Shown here piece after piece: positions 9,601-18,890 of a stretch of 37,856 bases of DNA; position 1 is the stretch's first letter, and each line of letters opens with the position of its first letter. The stretch lies in the NCBI GenBank assembly GCA_006226565.1, contig SBGO01000708.1, positions 1-37,856 on the forward strand, read 5' to 3'. The translations under genes and the position numbers were made by a program. The DNA is from Deltaproteobacteria bacterium (GTDB taxonomy: Bacteria; Myxococcota_A; UBA9042; PHBI01). The notes beneath the pieces are model-generated. The model made no database searches, was not told where the DNA came from, and was given only the letters and a program-made list of their open reading frames with translations.

Positions 9601-10428
9601 GCGCAGGCCCGCACGGCGTACAACGACGCGCGCCAGGTCTTCGCGAAGGAGCGCGACGACCGTGGGCTGGCCGACGCGTTCAACGCGCTGGGCCTGCTCG
9701 CGCTCCGAGAGGGCGACGCCAGCGACGCGCTCCGCCACCTCCGGCGCGCGGCCGACCTCTTCCGGAAGCTCCACGCGTCCCTCGACCTGGGCAAGGCGCT
9801 CTACAGCCTCGCGCTCGCGGCGAACGCCCGACGCGATCTCTTGATGGCCCTCGACGCGGCCAACAAGGCGCTCGAGATCTTCGACCGGCAGGACTACCGG
9901 GTCGGCATCAGCCAGTGCCTCGGGACCATCGCCAAGGTGCTCGTCGCCCAGCGCCGCCCCGCGGAGGCGCGCCCCTTCTTCGAGCGAGCCCTGCGCATCC
10001 GGGAGAACCTCGGCGACCGCCGTGGGGTCGCCGAGGCGGTCTCGAGCCTGGCGGACATCGCGCTGGCGCTCGACCAGCACGAGCGGGCCCTCGAGCTCGC
10101 CTTCCGCGGACGCGACATCTACACGTCCATCGGCGAGTTCCTCGGCGCCGCCAACGCGCTCCGGACGATGGGCCTCGCGCAGTCCGCCCTCGGACGCTAC
10201 GAGGACGCCCTCGCCTACCTGCGCGAGGGGATCGCGACCTACGAGAGCCTGGCGGCCAAGGACGTGGGCCTCTGCGACATCCTGCAGAGCCTGGCCGAGT
10301 GCCAGGACCAGATGGGCCTGCGTTCGGACGCACGCGCGACCTTGGGCCGAGCGCTGGGCCTCGCGCGCGAGCTCAGCCTGAGCCACCACACGGGCCACCT
10401 CGAGGCGCGCCTGCGGGCGCTCGCGTGA
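6622..10428 (+). CDS. Ser/Thr protein kinase with N-terminal zinc-ribbon-like motif, AAA-type ATPase and TPR repeats
   Basis: FLCPECERVFGSGYERCPFDGARL; kinase motifs GKGGMGSVYVA, DVAMKIM, HRDLKPEN, DFGVAKF, GTPRYMSPEQ; P-loop GEPGLGKT; C-terminal TPR-like helices. Start uncertain: TTG 6622 (used here) or CTG 6709, which follows a GGAGG at 6696-6700. Confidence 0.9.
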   Translation: MGRTISAGPHGPSTAPALHPPAARPEDAPLTQASQVAPEFLCPECERVFGSGYERCPFDGARLVNLGAGLAPGTVIDNRYTIKRLLGKGGMGSVYVARQHSMDRDVAMKIMHHRADGNHASVQRFFWEVRAARRLQSPHTITVFDFGQTERGSLYLAMELLKGTTLGHLLGVEQRISAQLALRISIQICRSLEEAHDKGIIHRDLKPENIFLVQRNGTNDYVKVLDFGVAKFLDPDGQSPLTQTGTVFGTPRYMSPEQANSESVDARSDLYALGIIMYEMVTGRVPFAEDNALELLYKQVHAKPTPFCEVEPWLALDPRLGEVVDGLLEKRREDRPQSATKVREALEALAEELPLEDDQTPPPLPGVEAPPPRPDKPHGTADTQQALDARELLRREMQTPSLGLQTGHDGRSKVLVGRPDQSRSARRAVEEGLQGPHGRLIFITGEPGLGKTRLTRWLAVAALKEQDALVALSHEATHATHDMPEIRAALEHLLGVTLLERTGLSQALEDHPAFSDHVETDLIAALTDFLRPPLGGAAPRGEAGVERLFSALYRLFVRVSKIRPVLLDVGLLNRAAPMTLRFLEYVAAALPITPARLVVMARIDTSTRPRHTVLRGALEAVDWRGGTNPAVRHVPMRRLDGEEFKDLLQSLGKVYIHLVDYLHYLSGGVPRVAAALVRQIESEPERLHLARMWNPIGHRTELSELPLELVDEAERHFEHAMARAKDPRVAKRLVRLAALAGNTFEIGFLEDCVAREDDAAMQDAVEEVLDLLVAEGCLHEVTGAGDRLRFDNGILRELILSRVRSRRTLQHLHGVVAATIAALPPSSRAEHSLELATHYACSGDYERALEHHLVHARAARAAGTTEAALQAYTAASEIVSELGRSAAPTAAVGHAEHEIVAELARIHFDLGLYEQAAESFQGLCERARQAGDEESLAHAERGLGEVQDALAEYGAATERFESSRDRFRALGKNLDAAWCELKRAGSLERRGLTAQARTAYNDARQVFAKERDDRGLADAFNALGLLALREGDASDALRHLRRAADLFRKLHASLDLGKALYSLALAANARRDLLMALDAANKALEIFDRQDYRVGISQCLGTIAKVLVAQRRPAEARPFFERALRIRENLGDRRGVAEAVSSLADIALALDQHERALELAFRGRDIYTSIGEFLGAANALRTMGLAQSALGRYEDALAYLREGIATYESLAAKDVGLCDILQSLAECQDQMGLRSDARATLGRALGLARELSLSHHTGHLEARLRALA

Positions 10429-10436
10429 GACGCGAG

Positions 10437-10461
10437 GGTTCGTCGCGATCGCAGACGAACC
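10437..10461. terminator. Hairpin between convergent kinase and hydrolase genes
   Basis: ggttcgtc-gcgatcgca-gacgaacc, 8-bp perfect stem located 9 bp after the kinase stop. Confidence 0.5.
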
Positions 10462-10521
10462 ACCCTGGCCCTCCCCTCACGCGCGACGGGGCCCAAGCGC
10501 GTCGGAGACGACGCCTCGGCC

Positions 10522-11376
10522 TCAGTGCAGACGGCGAGAGATGCGGGTCAGGGCCGTGTCGAGGAGGGTCGCGAGGCCGGCCGGGTCGTCGACGTGGATC
10601 CAGTGCCCGGCGTCGGCCAGCGTGTGGAGATGGACACGTCCGCCCTCGCCGAGGCGCTCGAGCCTCGCCAGGGACGCGTCATCGATGCGGTCGCTCTGGC
10701 CCCCGCGGACCGCGTGGATGTCGAGGTGGTTCGGGGGCGACTCGAGGACGTCCCAGGCGTCGACAGTGTAGTAGTCGGCGAGCATCGCCTCGATGGCGGG
10801 CAGGTCGAACCGCCACTGATAGCCCCCGGGACCGAGGCGGAGGTTCGTGGTCATCCACTGGCCGATCGAGTCGCTCAGGCCGCGCGCGCTCAGCGCCTCC
10901 ACGAGCGCGCCGCGGGACGGGAGCGGGAGCCGCACGTCGCGGAGCGCGGCCATGACGCGCTCGATCTCGTGGACGCTCGGATGGTCGCTCCCCGTCGGGA
11001 TCGCGCTGATCGGCGCGTCGAGGAGCCAGAGCTCGTCGAGGTCCTGCGCGTGCTCGCGGGCGTAGACGGCGCCGACCTTGCCTCCGAAGGAGTGGCCGCA
11101 CACGAGGGAGGGCTCGAAGCCCCGGTGGTCGGCGAGCGCGGCGAGGTCCGCGGCGCACGCGGCGACGGTGTGCGGGGCCAGCGCGCCGACCGAGTCGCCA
11201 TGGTTGCGGAGGTCGACGAGCACGAAGAGCCACGTCGGGTGGTCGGCGACCAGGCGGCGGACGAAGCTCCGCCAGTTGGTCCCGGAGCCGAGGATGCCGT
11301 GCAGCAGGAACGCCACCTCGCGCGGCTCGGTGAGGCCAGGGGCGTGAACGTCGACGTGTGCAGGGACGTAGGGCAC
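10522..11376 (-). CDS. Alpha/beta hydrolase (esterase-like, YbfF/ABHD11-like)
   Basis: GTG start at 11376 preceded by GGAGGAGGA; VPYVPAHVDVHAPGLTEPREVAFLLHGILGSGTNWRSFVRRL...LVDLRNHGDS...VCGHSFGGKVGAVYA...ADAGHWIHVDDP: nucleophile elbow GHSFGG and late catalytic His. Confidence 0.85.
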   Translation of the reverse strand: MPYVPAHVDVHAPGLTEPREVAFLLHGILGSGTNWRSFVRRLVADHPTWLFVLVDLRNHGDSVGALAPHTVAACAADLAALADHRGFEPSLVCGHSFGGKVGAVYAREHAQDLDELWLLDAPISAIPTGSDHPSVHEIERVMAALRDVRLPLPSRGALVEALSARGLSDSIGQWMTTNLRLGPGGYQWRFDLPAIEAMLADYYTVDAWDVLESPPNHLDIHAVRGGQSDRIDDASLARLERLGEGGRVHLHTLADAGHWIHVDDPAGLATLLDTALTRISRRLH

Positions 11377-11424
11377 CCTCTCCTCCTCCGGTGTGTGCTC
11401 GCAGCACTCAGGTGGACGGCGTTT

Positions 11425-11453
11425 TCTATACGCCCGCGGACCGCCGAGGTCCA
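11425..11453 (-). promoter_or_regulatory. Candidate sigma70-type promoter for the hydrolase gene
   Basis: Minus strand TGGACC-17 nt-TATAGA upstream of GTG 11376. Confidence 0.4.
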
Positions 11454-11500
11454 CCCGCCCGCCGGTCCGGCCCCGTGACCGCGCTCGCGCTGACCGGGAC

Positions 11501-11529
11501 GCGTCGGTGCGGCGGCACCGCACCGACGC
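11501..11529 (-). terminator. Hairpin downstream of htpG
   Basis: gcgtcggtgcgg-cggca-ccgcaccgacgc, perfect 12-bp stem just past the htpG stop (11546). Confidence 0.7.
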
Positions 11530-11545
11530 GCCGGTGAACGTTCGC

Positions 11546-13507
11546 TCAGGCGCTGGCGCCCGACCCGCTCGGCGACTCGGGCGTCGCCTCCTCGGCGGGC
11601 GCGGGGCTCGCGGCGGCCGCATCGTGGGCGGCGCTCGCGAGGAGCCGGGTCACCTGCTCGACGAAGCGGCTCGGGTCGTCGAGGCGGCTCCCCTCGGACA
11701 GGAGCGCCTGGGTGTAGAGCACCTCGATCCACTCCGCGACCTGCGGCGAGTCCGGGGACGCGCCGTGGACCCGGTTCAGGTCCTCGACGAGCGGGTGGTC
11801 GCCGTTGATCTCGAAGATGCGCTTGCCGCCGACGTAGCCGGGCTGGGTCGCGCGGAAGAGGCGCTCGACGTGCGCGTGATGGCCGCCCTCCGGCACCACG
11901 AGGCACGCGGGCGAGGAGGTGAGGCGCTCCGAGAGGCGGACGTCCTGCACGCGCTCGCCGAGGATCTCCTTGGCGCGCTCGATGAGCGAGGCGACGCGCG
12001 TCTCGGCGGCGGCACGCTCCTCCTTGGCCTCGTCGTCGAGGTCGAAGGTCGCGCCCATCGCGTCCTCGAGCGGCAGCTCCTCGTAGGTCCCGAGGCCCTG
12101 CACCGCCCACTCGTCGATCGGGTCGGTCATGAAGAGGACCTCGTAGCCCTTCTTCGAGAGGGCCTCGAGGTGCGGGCTCGTCCGCGCGGCGCGATCGGAC
12201 TCGGCGATGACGTAGTAGATCGCCTTCTGCCCCTCGGGCATGCGCTCCTTGTACTCCGCGAGCGAGGTCAGCCCGTCCTCGCCGGTCACCGTCGAGCGGA
12301 AGCGCAGGAGCGGGACGATGCGGTCCTTGCTCTCCGGGTTGGTGTGCAGGCCCTCCTTGATGACCGCGCCGTAGCCCTTCCAGAAGGACACGTAGTCCTC
12401 GGCGCGGTCCTTGGCCAGCTCGTCGAGCATGTCGAAGACGCGCTTGGTGAGCTGCTTCTTGATGAAGCGAACGGTGGCCGAGTCCTGGAGGATCTCGCGC
12501 GACACGTTGAGCGGCAGGTCGTCGCTGTCGACCACGCCGCGGAGGAAGCGCAGGAACGACGGCAGCAGCTCCTTGCACTCGTCCATGATGAAGACGCGCT
12601 TCACGTGGAGGCGGACGCCGTGCTGGTGCTCGTGCGAGTAGAGGTCGAAGGGCGGCCGCTTGGGGACGAAGAGCACGCCGGTGAACATCTGGCGCCCCTC
12701 GACCTGGAAGTGGCTGTAGGCCAGCGGCGGATCCCAGTCGTGGGTCAGGTGCTTGTAGAACTCCTCGTACTCGTCGGTCGTGATGTCGGCGCGCGAGCGC
12801 TGCCAGAGCGCGACGCCGCGGTTCACCTGCTCGAAGACGAGCTCGGGCGTCGGCTCCTCCCCTTCCTCGCCGGCGTCGAACTTCTCGACCCGCACGTTGA
12901 TGGGGTAGCTGATGTAGTCCGAGTACCGCGTGACCAGCTGGCGGATCTTCCAGGACGACAGGTACTCGCGCTGGTCCTCCTTGAGGTGGAGGACGACGGC
13001 CGTCCCGTGCTGCTCGCGCTCCATCGGCTCGACGGTGAAGCTGTCCGAGGCCTCGGAAGACCAACGCCACCCGGCCTCGCTGCCGGCCGCGCGCGTCAGC
13101 ACGTCGACGCGATCGGCCACCAGGTAGGCGCTGTAGAAGCCGACGCCGAACTGGCCGATCAGCTGCATGTCGCCGCGCCCTTCGGCCAGCGCGTCGATGA
13201 AGGCCTTCGAGCCGCTGTGCGCGACCGTCCCGAGGTTCTTCACCAGCTCGTCGTGGGTCATGCCCACGCCGGTGTCCTCGATGGTCAGCGTGCCCGCGTC
13301 CTCATCCGCGTAGACGCGGATCTCGAGGGCGTCCTTGGCGAGCGAGTGCTCGGTGAGCCCCCGGTACTTCAGCTTGTCGAGGGCGTCGGAGGCGTTGGAA
13401 ATCAGCTCTCGCAGGAAGATCTCCTTGTTGGAGTACAAGGAGTTGATCACCAGGCGCAGAACCTGGCTCACCTCGGCTTCGAAGCGATGGGTCTCCGTCG
13501 TCGTCAT
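11546..13507 (-). CDS. htpG: Molecular chaperone HtpG (Hsp90 family)
   Basis: MTTTETHRFEAEVSQVLRLVINSLYSNKEIFLRELISNASDALDKLKYRGL...IEDTGVGMTHDELVKNLGTVAHSGSKAFIDAL...IGQFGVGFYSAYLVADRV: diagnostic Hsp90 motifs. Confidence 0.98.
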   Translation of the reverse strand: MTTTETHRFEAEVSQVLRLVINSLYSNKEIFLRELISNASDALDKLKYRGLTEHSLAKDALEIRVYADEDAGTLTIEDTGVGMTHDELVKNLGTVAHSGSKAFIDALAEGRGDMQLIGQFGVGFYSAYLVADRVDVLTRAAGSEAGWRWSSEASDSFTVEPMEREQHGTAVVLHLKEDQREYLSSWKIRQLVTRYSDYISYPINVRVEKFDAGEEGEEPTPELVFEQVNRGVALWQRSRADITTDEYEEFYKHLTHDWDPPLAYSHFQVEGRQMFTGVLFVPKRPPFDLYSHEHQHGVRLHVKRVFIMDECKELLPSFLRFLRGVVDSDDLPLNVSREILQDSATVRFIKKQLTKRVFDMLDELAKDRAEDYVSFWKGYGAVIKEGLHTNPESKDRIVPLLRFRSTVTGEDGLTSLAEYKERMPEGQKAIYYVIAESDRAARTSPHLEALSKKGYEVLFMTDPIDEWAVQGLGTYEELPLEDAMGATFDLDDEAKEERAAAETRVASLIERAKEILGERVQDVRLSERLTSSPACLVVPEGGHHAHVERLFRATQPGYVGGKRIFEINGDHPLVEDLNRVHGASPDSPQVAEWIEVLYTQALLSEGSRLDDPSRFVEQVTRLLASAAHDAAAASPAPAEEATPESPSGSGASA

Positions 13508-13606
13508 TTCGGGCTCTCGTGGGGTGAGCGGTCGAACAATTGAACCGTGTCTGGGCTCGGCCGGTCCGGCCGGAGCGCCAAACGCGTACGCACCCGCCCG
13601 GGTCGG

Positions 13607-16600
13607 TCAACTCGGGTCGACGCCAACACCGCCGGGGGCCGCCCCCGTGCCTTCGCAGGCGAGGCAGCCGATGCGCCCCGTGCCGCTGCAGAGCTCGCAC
13701 GCCACGCGGCCGCCGGTCGTCGCGCAGCCACACGGCACCGAGACGTGCCCCGTCCCGCGGCAGGTCTGGCAGCGCCGGCTGTCGATGCGCCGCATGGTCT
13801 GACGCGCCGTGCAGTCGGGCTCCGGGCACGGCACGGAGACGAGGGTCTGCCCACCGCAGCGGAGGCACGGCCGGTCTCCGGCGCCACCGCACTCGGGGCA
13901 GCGGGCCACGCCTTCCCCGTGACACACGGTGCAGTGGCGGCGGACGAGCGCCCGCAGCGCGTCGGCGGCCGCGAGCCGGATGCCGACGTGCCGGGTGGAG
14001 CGGCCGAGGGCGGCCTCCTCGAGCCAGATGGCGAGGTGCTCGGCGCGGAAGAGCGGGATGAGCCCGAGGCGCTGCGGCAGGGCGTCGGGTGAGGTGGTCT
14101 CGACCATGCTGTCGAGCCACTCGGCGAGCTCGGGGTCCGGGTCGGCGGCGACGCGAACGCCGACCCAGTGCTCGATCCCCTCGACGGTCATCACGAGCGA
14201 CTGCTCCACCGCCTCGCGGATGGCCGCGCGGCTCGGCATGAACCCGTGAGCGTCGAGCCCGTCCCGCGCCGGCTGGCTGACGCGGTACTCGCCGTCGGTC
14301 GCCAGCACGATCAGGAGATCAGCGGCCTCCTGCCGGTCGCCACGCCACGCGCGGAGCGTCATCGCCGTGCCCTGTCGTCCCTCCCACCACGGGTCGGTCG
14401 CGAGCCGACGCAGGACCGGCCAGGCCGGATCGCCGATCGCGGCGAGGGTCAGCGCGATGAGCTCGCGATACTCCTGAAAGGGGCTCTCGAAGCCGCGGGC
14501 CGCGACCTCGGCGGCGGCCTCGGTACCGATCGTCGCCAGCGAGGACAGCGCGGCCCTGCGGACGTCGTCGTCGTCGTCGAGGATGCAGGTCCCGAGGGCC
14601 TCGACGCCGGCGTCGTCACCGGGCCGTCCGAGCGCCTGGCACAGCGCCTCCCGCGCGCGCCAGTCCCAGCCGCCCGACACCAGCTCCTGAGCGAGCAGCG
14701 CTGGCGCGACCGCGAACAAGCCACGGGTCAGCCGGGCGCGGTGGGGGTTCGCCTGCCATGTGTGCTCGAGCGCCCACAGGAGCGCCTCGACGCCCCCCTC
14801 GTAGCGCAACGCGCCTTCGGACTGGAGACGCACCGCCGCGATCGTCGCGCTGCAGCTCGCCGTCGGGCGCCAGCCCGGGAACCGATCCATCGCCGCGAGC
14901 AGCTCGCTCCGGAACGCGTAGCCGCCCAGGCGCAGCGCCTGCTCGACCGTCGCGAGGTCCACCGAGCGCGGATCGTCGAGGAGCTGCCCCGGCCGCCGCG
15001 CGGCGATCGTCACGAGCGTGCGCTCACGCGCGGTGCTGGGGGACCAACCGCGCTCGAGGAGCGACTCCATCGCCGTCATGCGGACGTCCTCGTCGGCGTC
15101 GACGAGGGTCTCGATCAGGGTCCCCTCGGCCTCGCGCCCGGGAATCATCGCGAGCACGTCACAGGCCGCGCGGCGTCGCTTCCAGCTGCCCTTGGCGAGC
15201 ACCCGCCGAAGCCCAGGGAGCGCCGCCTTTCCCGCCTGCCGGGCGCGCTCGACGGCGTCGCCCAGCTCGTCGGTCGGGCGGAAGAGGAGCGCGTAGCCGG
15301 CCAGCTCGTCGGGGGACGGGGCCGAGCCGGTCAGCTCCTGGAGCGCCTGGAGCGCGGCGACCCGGGCGGCCTCCTGCGGGTCGCTGAGGCCGCGGTTCTT
15401 CAGCGCGAAGACCACCTCGTGCGCGCCGGTCCGCGCGATGGCGCGCGCAGCGCCGGCGCGAGCGCCGGGATAGAAGCGCGTCTCGAGCGCGTCTCGGAGG
15501 AACATCACGCGCTCGCTGCCCGCGAGCGCGCAGTAGTCGTCGACGGCGTCGTCGTCCGCCCACTTGAGGCGGCGCTGATAGAGCTCCGCCAGCTCGGGGG
15601 CCTGTCCGCGCGCGTTCAGGCGCCGCAGCGCCGCGGCGACCATCCCCTCGAGGGCGCGGTAGGCCCGCGCGACTGCCATCAGCCGCGGTCCGTCGCCGGC
15701 CGCGCCGATGTAGCCGATCGCCTCGACGCAAGCGCGACGGAGCGCCGCGTTGGGGACCTCGAGGGCGTCGAAGAGCGCCTCCCGGGCGACGATGCGGTCC
15801 TCCCCCGGGATATTGCGCGCCAGCTCCACCAGGTCGTCGCTCTCTCCGGTCCAGAGCGCGGCGCGGAGCTGATCGAGGGCGTTCCTGACGAGCGCCGCCG
15901 GCGGGAGCGCGACCAGCTCGCCGATGTCGTCGTGGCTCGCGGGCTGCGGCTCGAGCTGGCCGCTGACCAGCAGCCGCCGCGCGACGACGCGGCGCACCTC
16001 AGCGTCGGTGTGGTCGGCCCACGACCGGAGGAGGCGTCGCTCGACCGACGGCTCGAGCACCAGGGCGCCGCCCTCGATGTTGCGGAGGACGGCCGCGATG
16101 ACGACCGCGCTCCGCTCGCCGACCCAGCAATCGGGCGTCATGAGATCGCCGCCGGCCTCGGCGGTCACGATGGCGGCCCGCACGGGGGCCGTCCAGCGGC
16201 TCCACCGCTCGCCGAGGACCACCCGGAGGCGTCGCCGCGACTCCGGGCTCGCGGCGACGAGCGTCGTCCGCAGGAAGTCGACGGCGTCGTCCTTGTCGGC
16301 GCAGCCCGCGAGCCCGTGGACGAGCGCCGGGACCGCGTCGTCCGGGGTCTCGGCGACGGCGGCCACGGTCGCCGCGCGGCAGGCGCGGCTCCACCCGTCG
16401 GCGTCGAACACGGCGTGCGCCGCCGTCTCGCCGAGCCACGCCAGCCCGTCGCGCCAGATCCCGCCGCCGAGCCCCTTCAGGATGCCGACCGCGAGGTCGG
16501 CCGACGACACGTCGCCCACGGCGTCGCGGACCAGGAGCCGGGCCGCGGCGTCACCGCGCCGTGCACTGCGCCCGATGGCGTAGCCGACCAGGGCGAGGCG

Positions 16601-17065
16601 CGTCGGATCGGAGAGCTTGTGGAGCGCCTCCAGCGACTCGAGGGAGAGCGGGAGGACGCCCGTGACCGCCAGGCCAACCGCCCCGAGCCAGGCAGGCGCG
16701 CCGCTCGCGCCGACGCAGTCGTTCCAGAAGTGCTCGAGGGAGGCCGCGTCGTCGAGATCCCCGTGGAGGGCGCGCGCGACGACGATGGCGCCGGCCTCGA
16801 TGACCTCCGAGCGGACCGAGACGAAGGCGGATCCCGCGTCGCGGCCGTGGCTCCCCGACGCGCCCACGAGCCCGAAAAAGAGCCCGCGCCCCGCCGGGCC
16901 GAGCGGCCCGAGGAGCGACGCCTCGAGCGCGATCAGCTCGCCGGTGTCCGCGTCGCGGTCCGCCGCCGCGGCCCACGCCGCCGCCGCTTCGACCACCTCG
17001 CGGAGCGTCGTGCGCTCATCGCGCCCGGTATCAGCCCCCGACTCGACCATGCGAACATTGGCCAC
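13607..17065 (-). CDS. Giant HEAT-repeat protein with C-terminal DnaJ-type cysteine-rich zinc cluster
   Basis: 1152 aa; repeated helical HEAT-like units (e.g. DADEDVRMTAMESLLERG, LDDDDDVRRAALSSLATIG); C-terminus HCTVCHGEGVARCPECGGAGDRPCLRCGG...CQTCRGTGHVSVPCGC...CELCSGTGRIGCLACEGTG. Confidence 0.85.
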   Translation of the reverse strand: MANVRMVESGADTGRDERTTLREVVEAAAAWAAAADRDADTGELIALEASLLGPLGPAGRGLFFGLVGASGSHGRDAGSAFVSVRSEVIEAGAIVVARALHGDLDDAASLEHFWNDCVGASGAPAWLGAVGLAVTGVLPLSLESLEALHKLSDPTRLALVGYAIGRSARRGDAAARLLVRDAVGDVSSADLAVGILKGLGGGIWRDGLAWLGETAAHAVFDADGWSRACRAATVAAVAETPDDAVPALVHGLAGCADKDDAVDFLRTTLVAASPESRRRLRVVLGERWSRWTAPVRAAIVTAEAGGDLMTPDCWVGERSAVVIAAVLRNIEGGALVLEPSVERRLLRSWADHTDAEVRRVVARRLLVSGQLEPQPASHDDIGELVALPPAALVRNALDQLRAALWTGESDDLVELARNIPGEDRIVAREALFDALEVPNAALRRACVEAIGYIGAAGDGPRLMAVARAYRALEGMVAAALRRLNARGQAPELAELYQRRLKWADDDAVDDYCALAGSERVMFLRDALETRFYPGARAGAARAIARTGAHEVVFALKNRGLSDPQEAARVAALQALQELTGSAPSPDELAGYALLFRPTDELGDAVERARQAGKAALPGLRRVLAKGSWKRRRAACDVLAMIPGREAEGTLIETLVDADEDVRMTAMESLLERGWSPSTARERTLVTIAARRPGQLLDDPRSVDLATVEQALRLGGYAFRSELLAAMDRFPGWRPTASCSATIAAVRLQSEGALRYEGGVEALLWALEHTWQANPHRARLTRGLFAVAPALLAQELVSGGWDWRAREALCQALGRPGDDAGVEALGTCILDDDDDVRRAALSSLATIGTEAAAEVAARGFESPFQEYRELIALTLAAIGDPAWPVLRRLATDPWWEGRQGTAMTLRAWRGDRQEAADLLIVLATDGEYRVSQPARDGLDAHGFMPSRAAIREAVEQSLVMTVEGIEHWVGVRVAADPDPELAEWLDSMVETTSPDALPQRLGLIPLFRAEHLAIWLEEAALGRSTRHVGIRLAAADALRALVRRHCTVCHGEGVARCPECGGAGDRPCLRCGGQTLVSVPCPEPDCTARQTMRRIDSRRCQTCRGTGHVSVPCGCATTGGRVACELCSGTGRIGCLACEGTGAAPGGVGVDPS

Positions 17066-17162
17066 GGAAGCCGCCGTTACGTCAATCCGCCCGGCCCGGC
17101 CCGGGCGGCGGCAGCGTCAGCTCGACGCGCCGCCACCGGTCGCCGGAGCGACCGCCTGACGC

Positions 17163-17702
17163 TCAGGCGTCGCTGGCGGCCGGCTCCTCGGCAGGGGCCT
17201 CCGCAGCGGGGGCCTCTTCGGCAGCCGCGGTCCCCTCGGGACGAGGCTCGCCGCGGACGAGCCGCGACTCGGTCAGCGCCTCGTCGAAGCGGACGCCGTT
17301 GAGGCGAACGCAGAGGAGAATGTCACGGACATCGTGGCGGAGCAGGAGATCGTCGATGATCGCGTGCGCCTTGTCGTCCTCGATGCGCTCGATGGCCTCG
17401 ACGTCCTCGTTGATCGTCCGGACGTGGGTGACCATCTCCTCGTAGAGCTTCGCGTGGGCCTCGTTCCAGTGGATGATCAGCAGGTTGGCGAAGAGCTCGT
17501 GCCCGGGATCGGTGAGGATCTCCTTGTTGATGATCTTGCGGATCAGGGCACGACCGATCTTCTCCGGCCGCAGGCCCTTGAAGTGACGGAAGTGGAACGC
17601 CTTGTCGGCGCGCGCCACCTCGGCGGCGAGGCGCTTGGCCTTCACGTGGTGGACGATCTCGTCCATGTGATCCGAGATGGAGCGGAGCGCGGCGATCGGC
17701 AT
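17163..17702 (-). CDS. Conserved hypothetical protein with Ala/Glu/Pro-rich tail
   Basis: MPIAALRSISDHMDEIVHHVKAKRLAAEVARADKAFHFRHFKGLRPEKIGRALIRKIINKEILTDPGHELFANLLIIHWNEAHAKLYEEMVTHVRTI...; protein-like composition. Confidence 0.75.
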   Translation of the reverse strand: MPIAALRSISDHMDEIVHHVKAKRLAAEVARADKAFHFRHFKGLRPEKIGRALIRKIINKEILTDPGHELFANLLIIHWNEAHAKLYEEMVTHVRTINEDVEAIERIEDDKAHAIIDDLLLRHDVRDILLCVRLNGVRFDEALTESRLVRGEPRPEGTAAAEEAPAAEAPAEEPAASDA

Positions 17703-17756
17703 GGCAACCTCTTGACCTGGTTCGGGCCGCGCTCAGGTGGGTGGCGCGGCGGGGGG

Positions 17757-17785
17757 TCGGTCCACTCGAACGAGCGGTGGACCGA
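17757..17785 (-). terminator. Hairpin downstream of the mevalonate/prenyl operon
   Basis: tcggtccac-tcgaacgagcg-gtggaccga, 9-bp perfect stem between the polyprenyl synthase stop (17909) and the next start (17702). Confidence 0.45.
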
Positions 17786-17908
17786 GCCGACGGCGGCGTA
17801 ACGTCGCGCGAAGCGCGTGCCGTTGCAACCCGTATCCGCCGACCTGCCTCGCCGGCCCACGCTGAACCGGACGACCGCATCGCCGCGCGGCCGCGGCCCG
17901 CAGATCGC

Positions 17909-18889
17909 TCAGAGGACGTGCCGAATCGGGTCCAGGATGCGCTCGACGAAGCCGGGGACCGCACCGAAGAGCGGGTTCGCCTCGGCCTCGGCGGTCGCCG
18001 AGCGGATCCAGTCGATGGTCGCGGCGATGGCGCCGGTCTGCTCGAGCAGGTCGAGCGCCTCGTCCATCATCGCCCGTGAGGTCTCCCCGCGGGGGGTGCG
18101 AACGATCTCGAGGAGCCGGGCGGTGCGCCCGGCTTCACCGTGCTCGGCGGCCCAGGCGACGGGGAACGAGATCTTGCCCTCGGCGATGTCGGTCGCGCGC
18201 TCGCCGCGTCCCTTGTCGCCGACGAGATCGAGCAGGTCGTCCTGCACCTGGAAGAGGAGGCCGACGTGCCGACCGAACGCGGCCGCAGAGGCCTCGGCCG
18301 CCGCGTCGCCGCCCGCCGCGAAGACGCCGGCGCGCATGCAGATCGCGAAGAGCGCGGCGGTCTTGCCGGCAGCCATCCGCTCCCAGCTCGCCAGGGTCGC
18401 GGCGAGGTGGCTCGGATCGTTCGCGGGGAGCTGGAGCTGGAACTCCAGCGCCTGCCCGCAGATCACGGCCGCCATCGCGTCGAGCGCGGCCGGTACGAGG
18501 CTCGCGCCGCGCGGCGCCGACGTGATCCGCGAGAGCGCCCGGAAGAAGAGCGCGTCGCCCACGTTGATCGCCTGCGGGACGCCCCAACGGACCCAGACCA
18601 CGTCCTGTCCGCGCCGATGCGTGTCCCCGTCCTGCAGGTCGTCGTGCACCAGGGTCGCGTTGTGGAAGAGCTCGAACCCCACGCCGAAGTCGAGGGCGTC
18701 CTCGCTCCGTCCGCCGAGGTTGCCGCAGATCCAGACCGGGAGCAGCGCGCGCAGACGCTTGCCTCCGGTTGCCAGGTGGTAGCGCGCCGCGACGTCGATG
18801 AGCTCATCGCTCGCGACGCTCGCCACCAATCGACGTTCGATCTCCGCGAGGTAGCGTTCGCGAACCTCGGAGAGTTCCAGCACGGTCAT
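17909..18889 (-). CDS. Polyprenyl (isoprenyl) diphosphate synthase
   Basis: First Asp-rich motif in LVHDDLQDGDTHRRG and second in VQDDLLDLVGD; TGGKRLRALLPV near the N-terminus; typical trans-prenyltransferase layout. Confidence 0.93.
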   Translation of the reverse strand: MTVLELSEVRERYLAEIERRLVASVASDELIDVAARYHLATGGKRLRALLPVWICGNLGGRSEDALDFGVGFELFHNATLVHDDLQDGDTHRRGQDVVWVRWGVPQAINVGDALFFRALSRITSAPRGASLVPAALDAMAAVICGQALEFQLQLPANDPSHLAATLASWERMAAGKTAALFAICMRAGVFAAGGDAAAEASAAAFGRHVGLLFQVQDDLLDLVGDKGRGERATDIAEGKISFPVAWAAEHGEAGRTARLLEIVRTPRGETSRAMMDEALDLLEQTGAIAATIDWIRSATAEAEANPLFGAVPGFVERILDPIRHVL

Positions 18890-18890
18890 G

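Noticed and set aside
6571-10398. 1275 aa ORF antisense to the Ser/Thr kinase
   Set aside because: Same GC3 shadow effect; the sense strand has unambiguous kinase, P-loop and TPR motifs.
14168-17302. 1044 aa ORF antisense to the HEAT-repeat gene
   Set aside because: Arg/Ala/Glu-rich shadow ORF without recognisable motifs.
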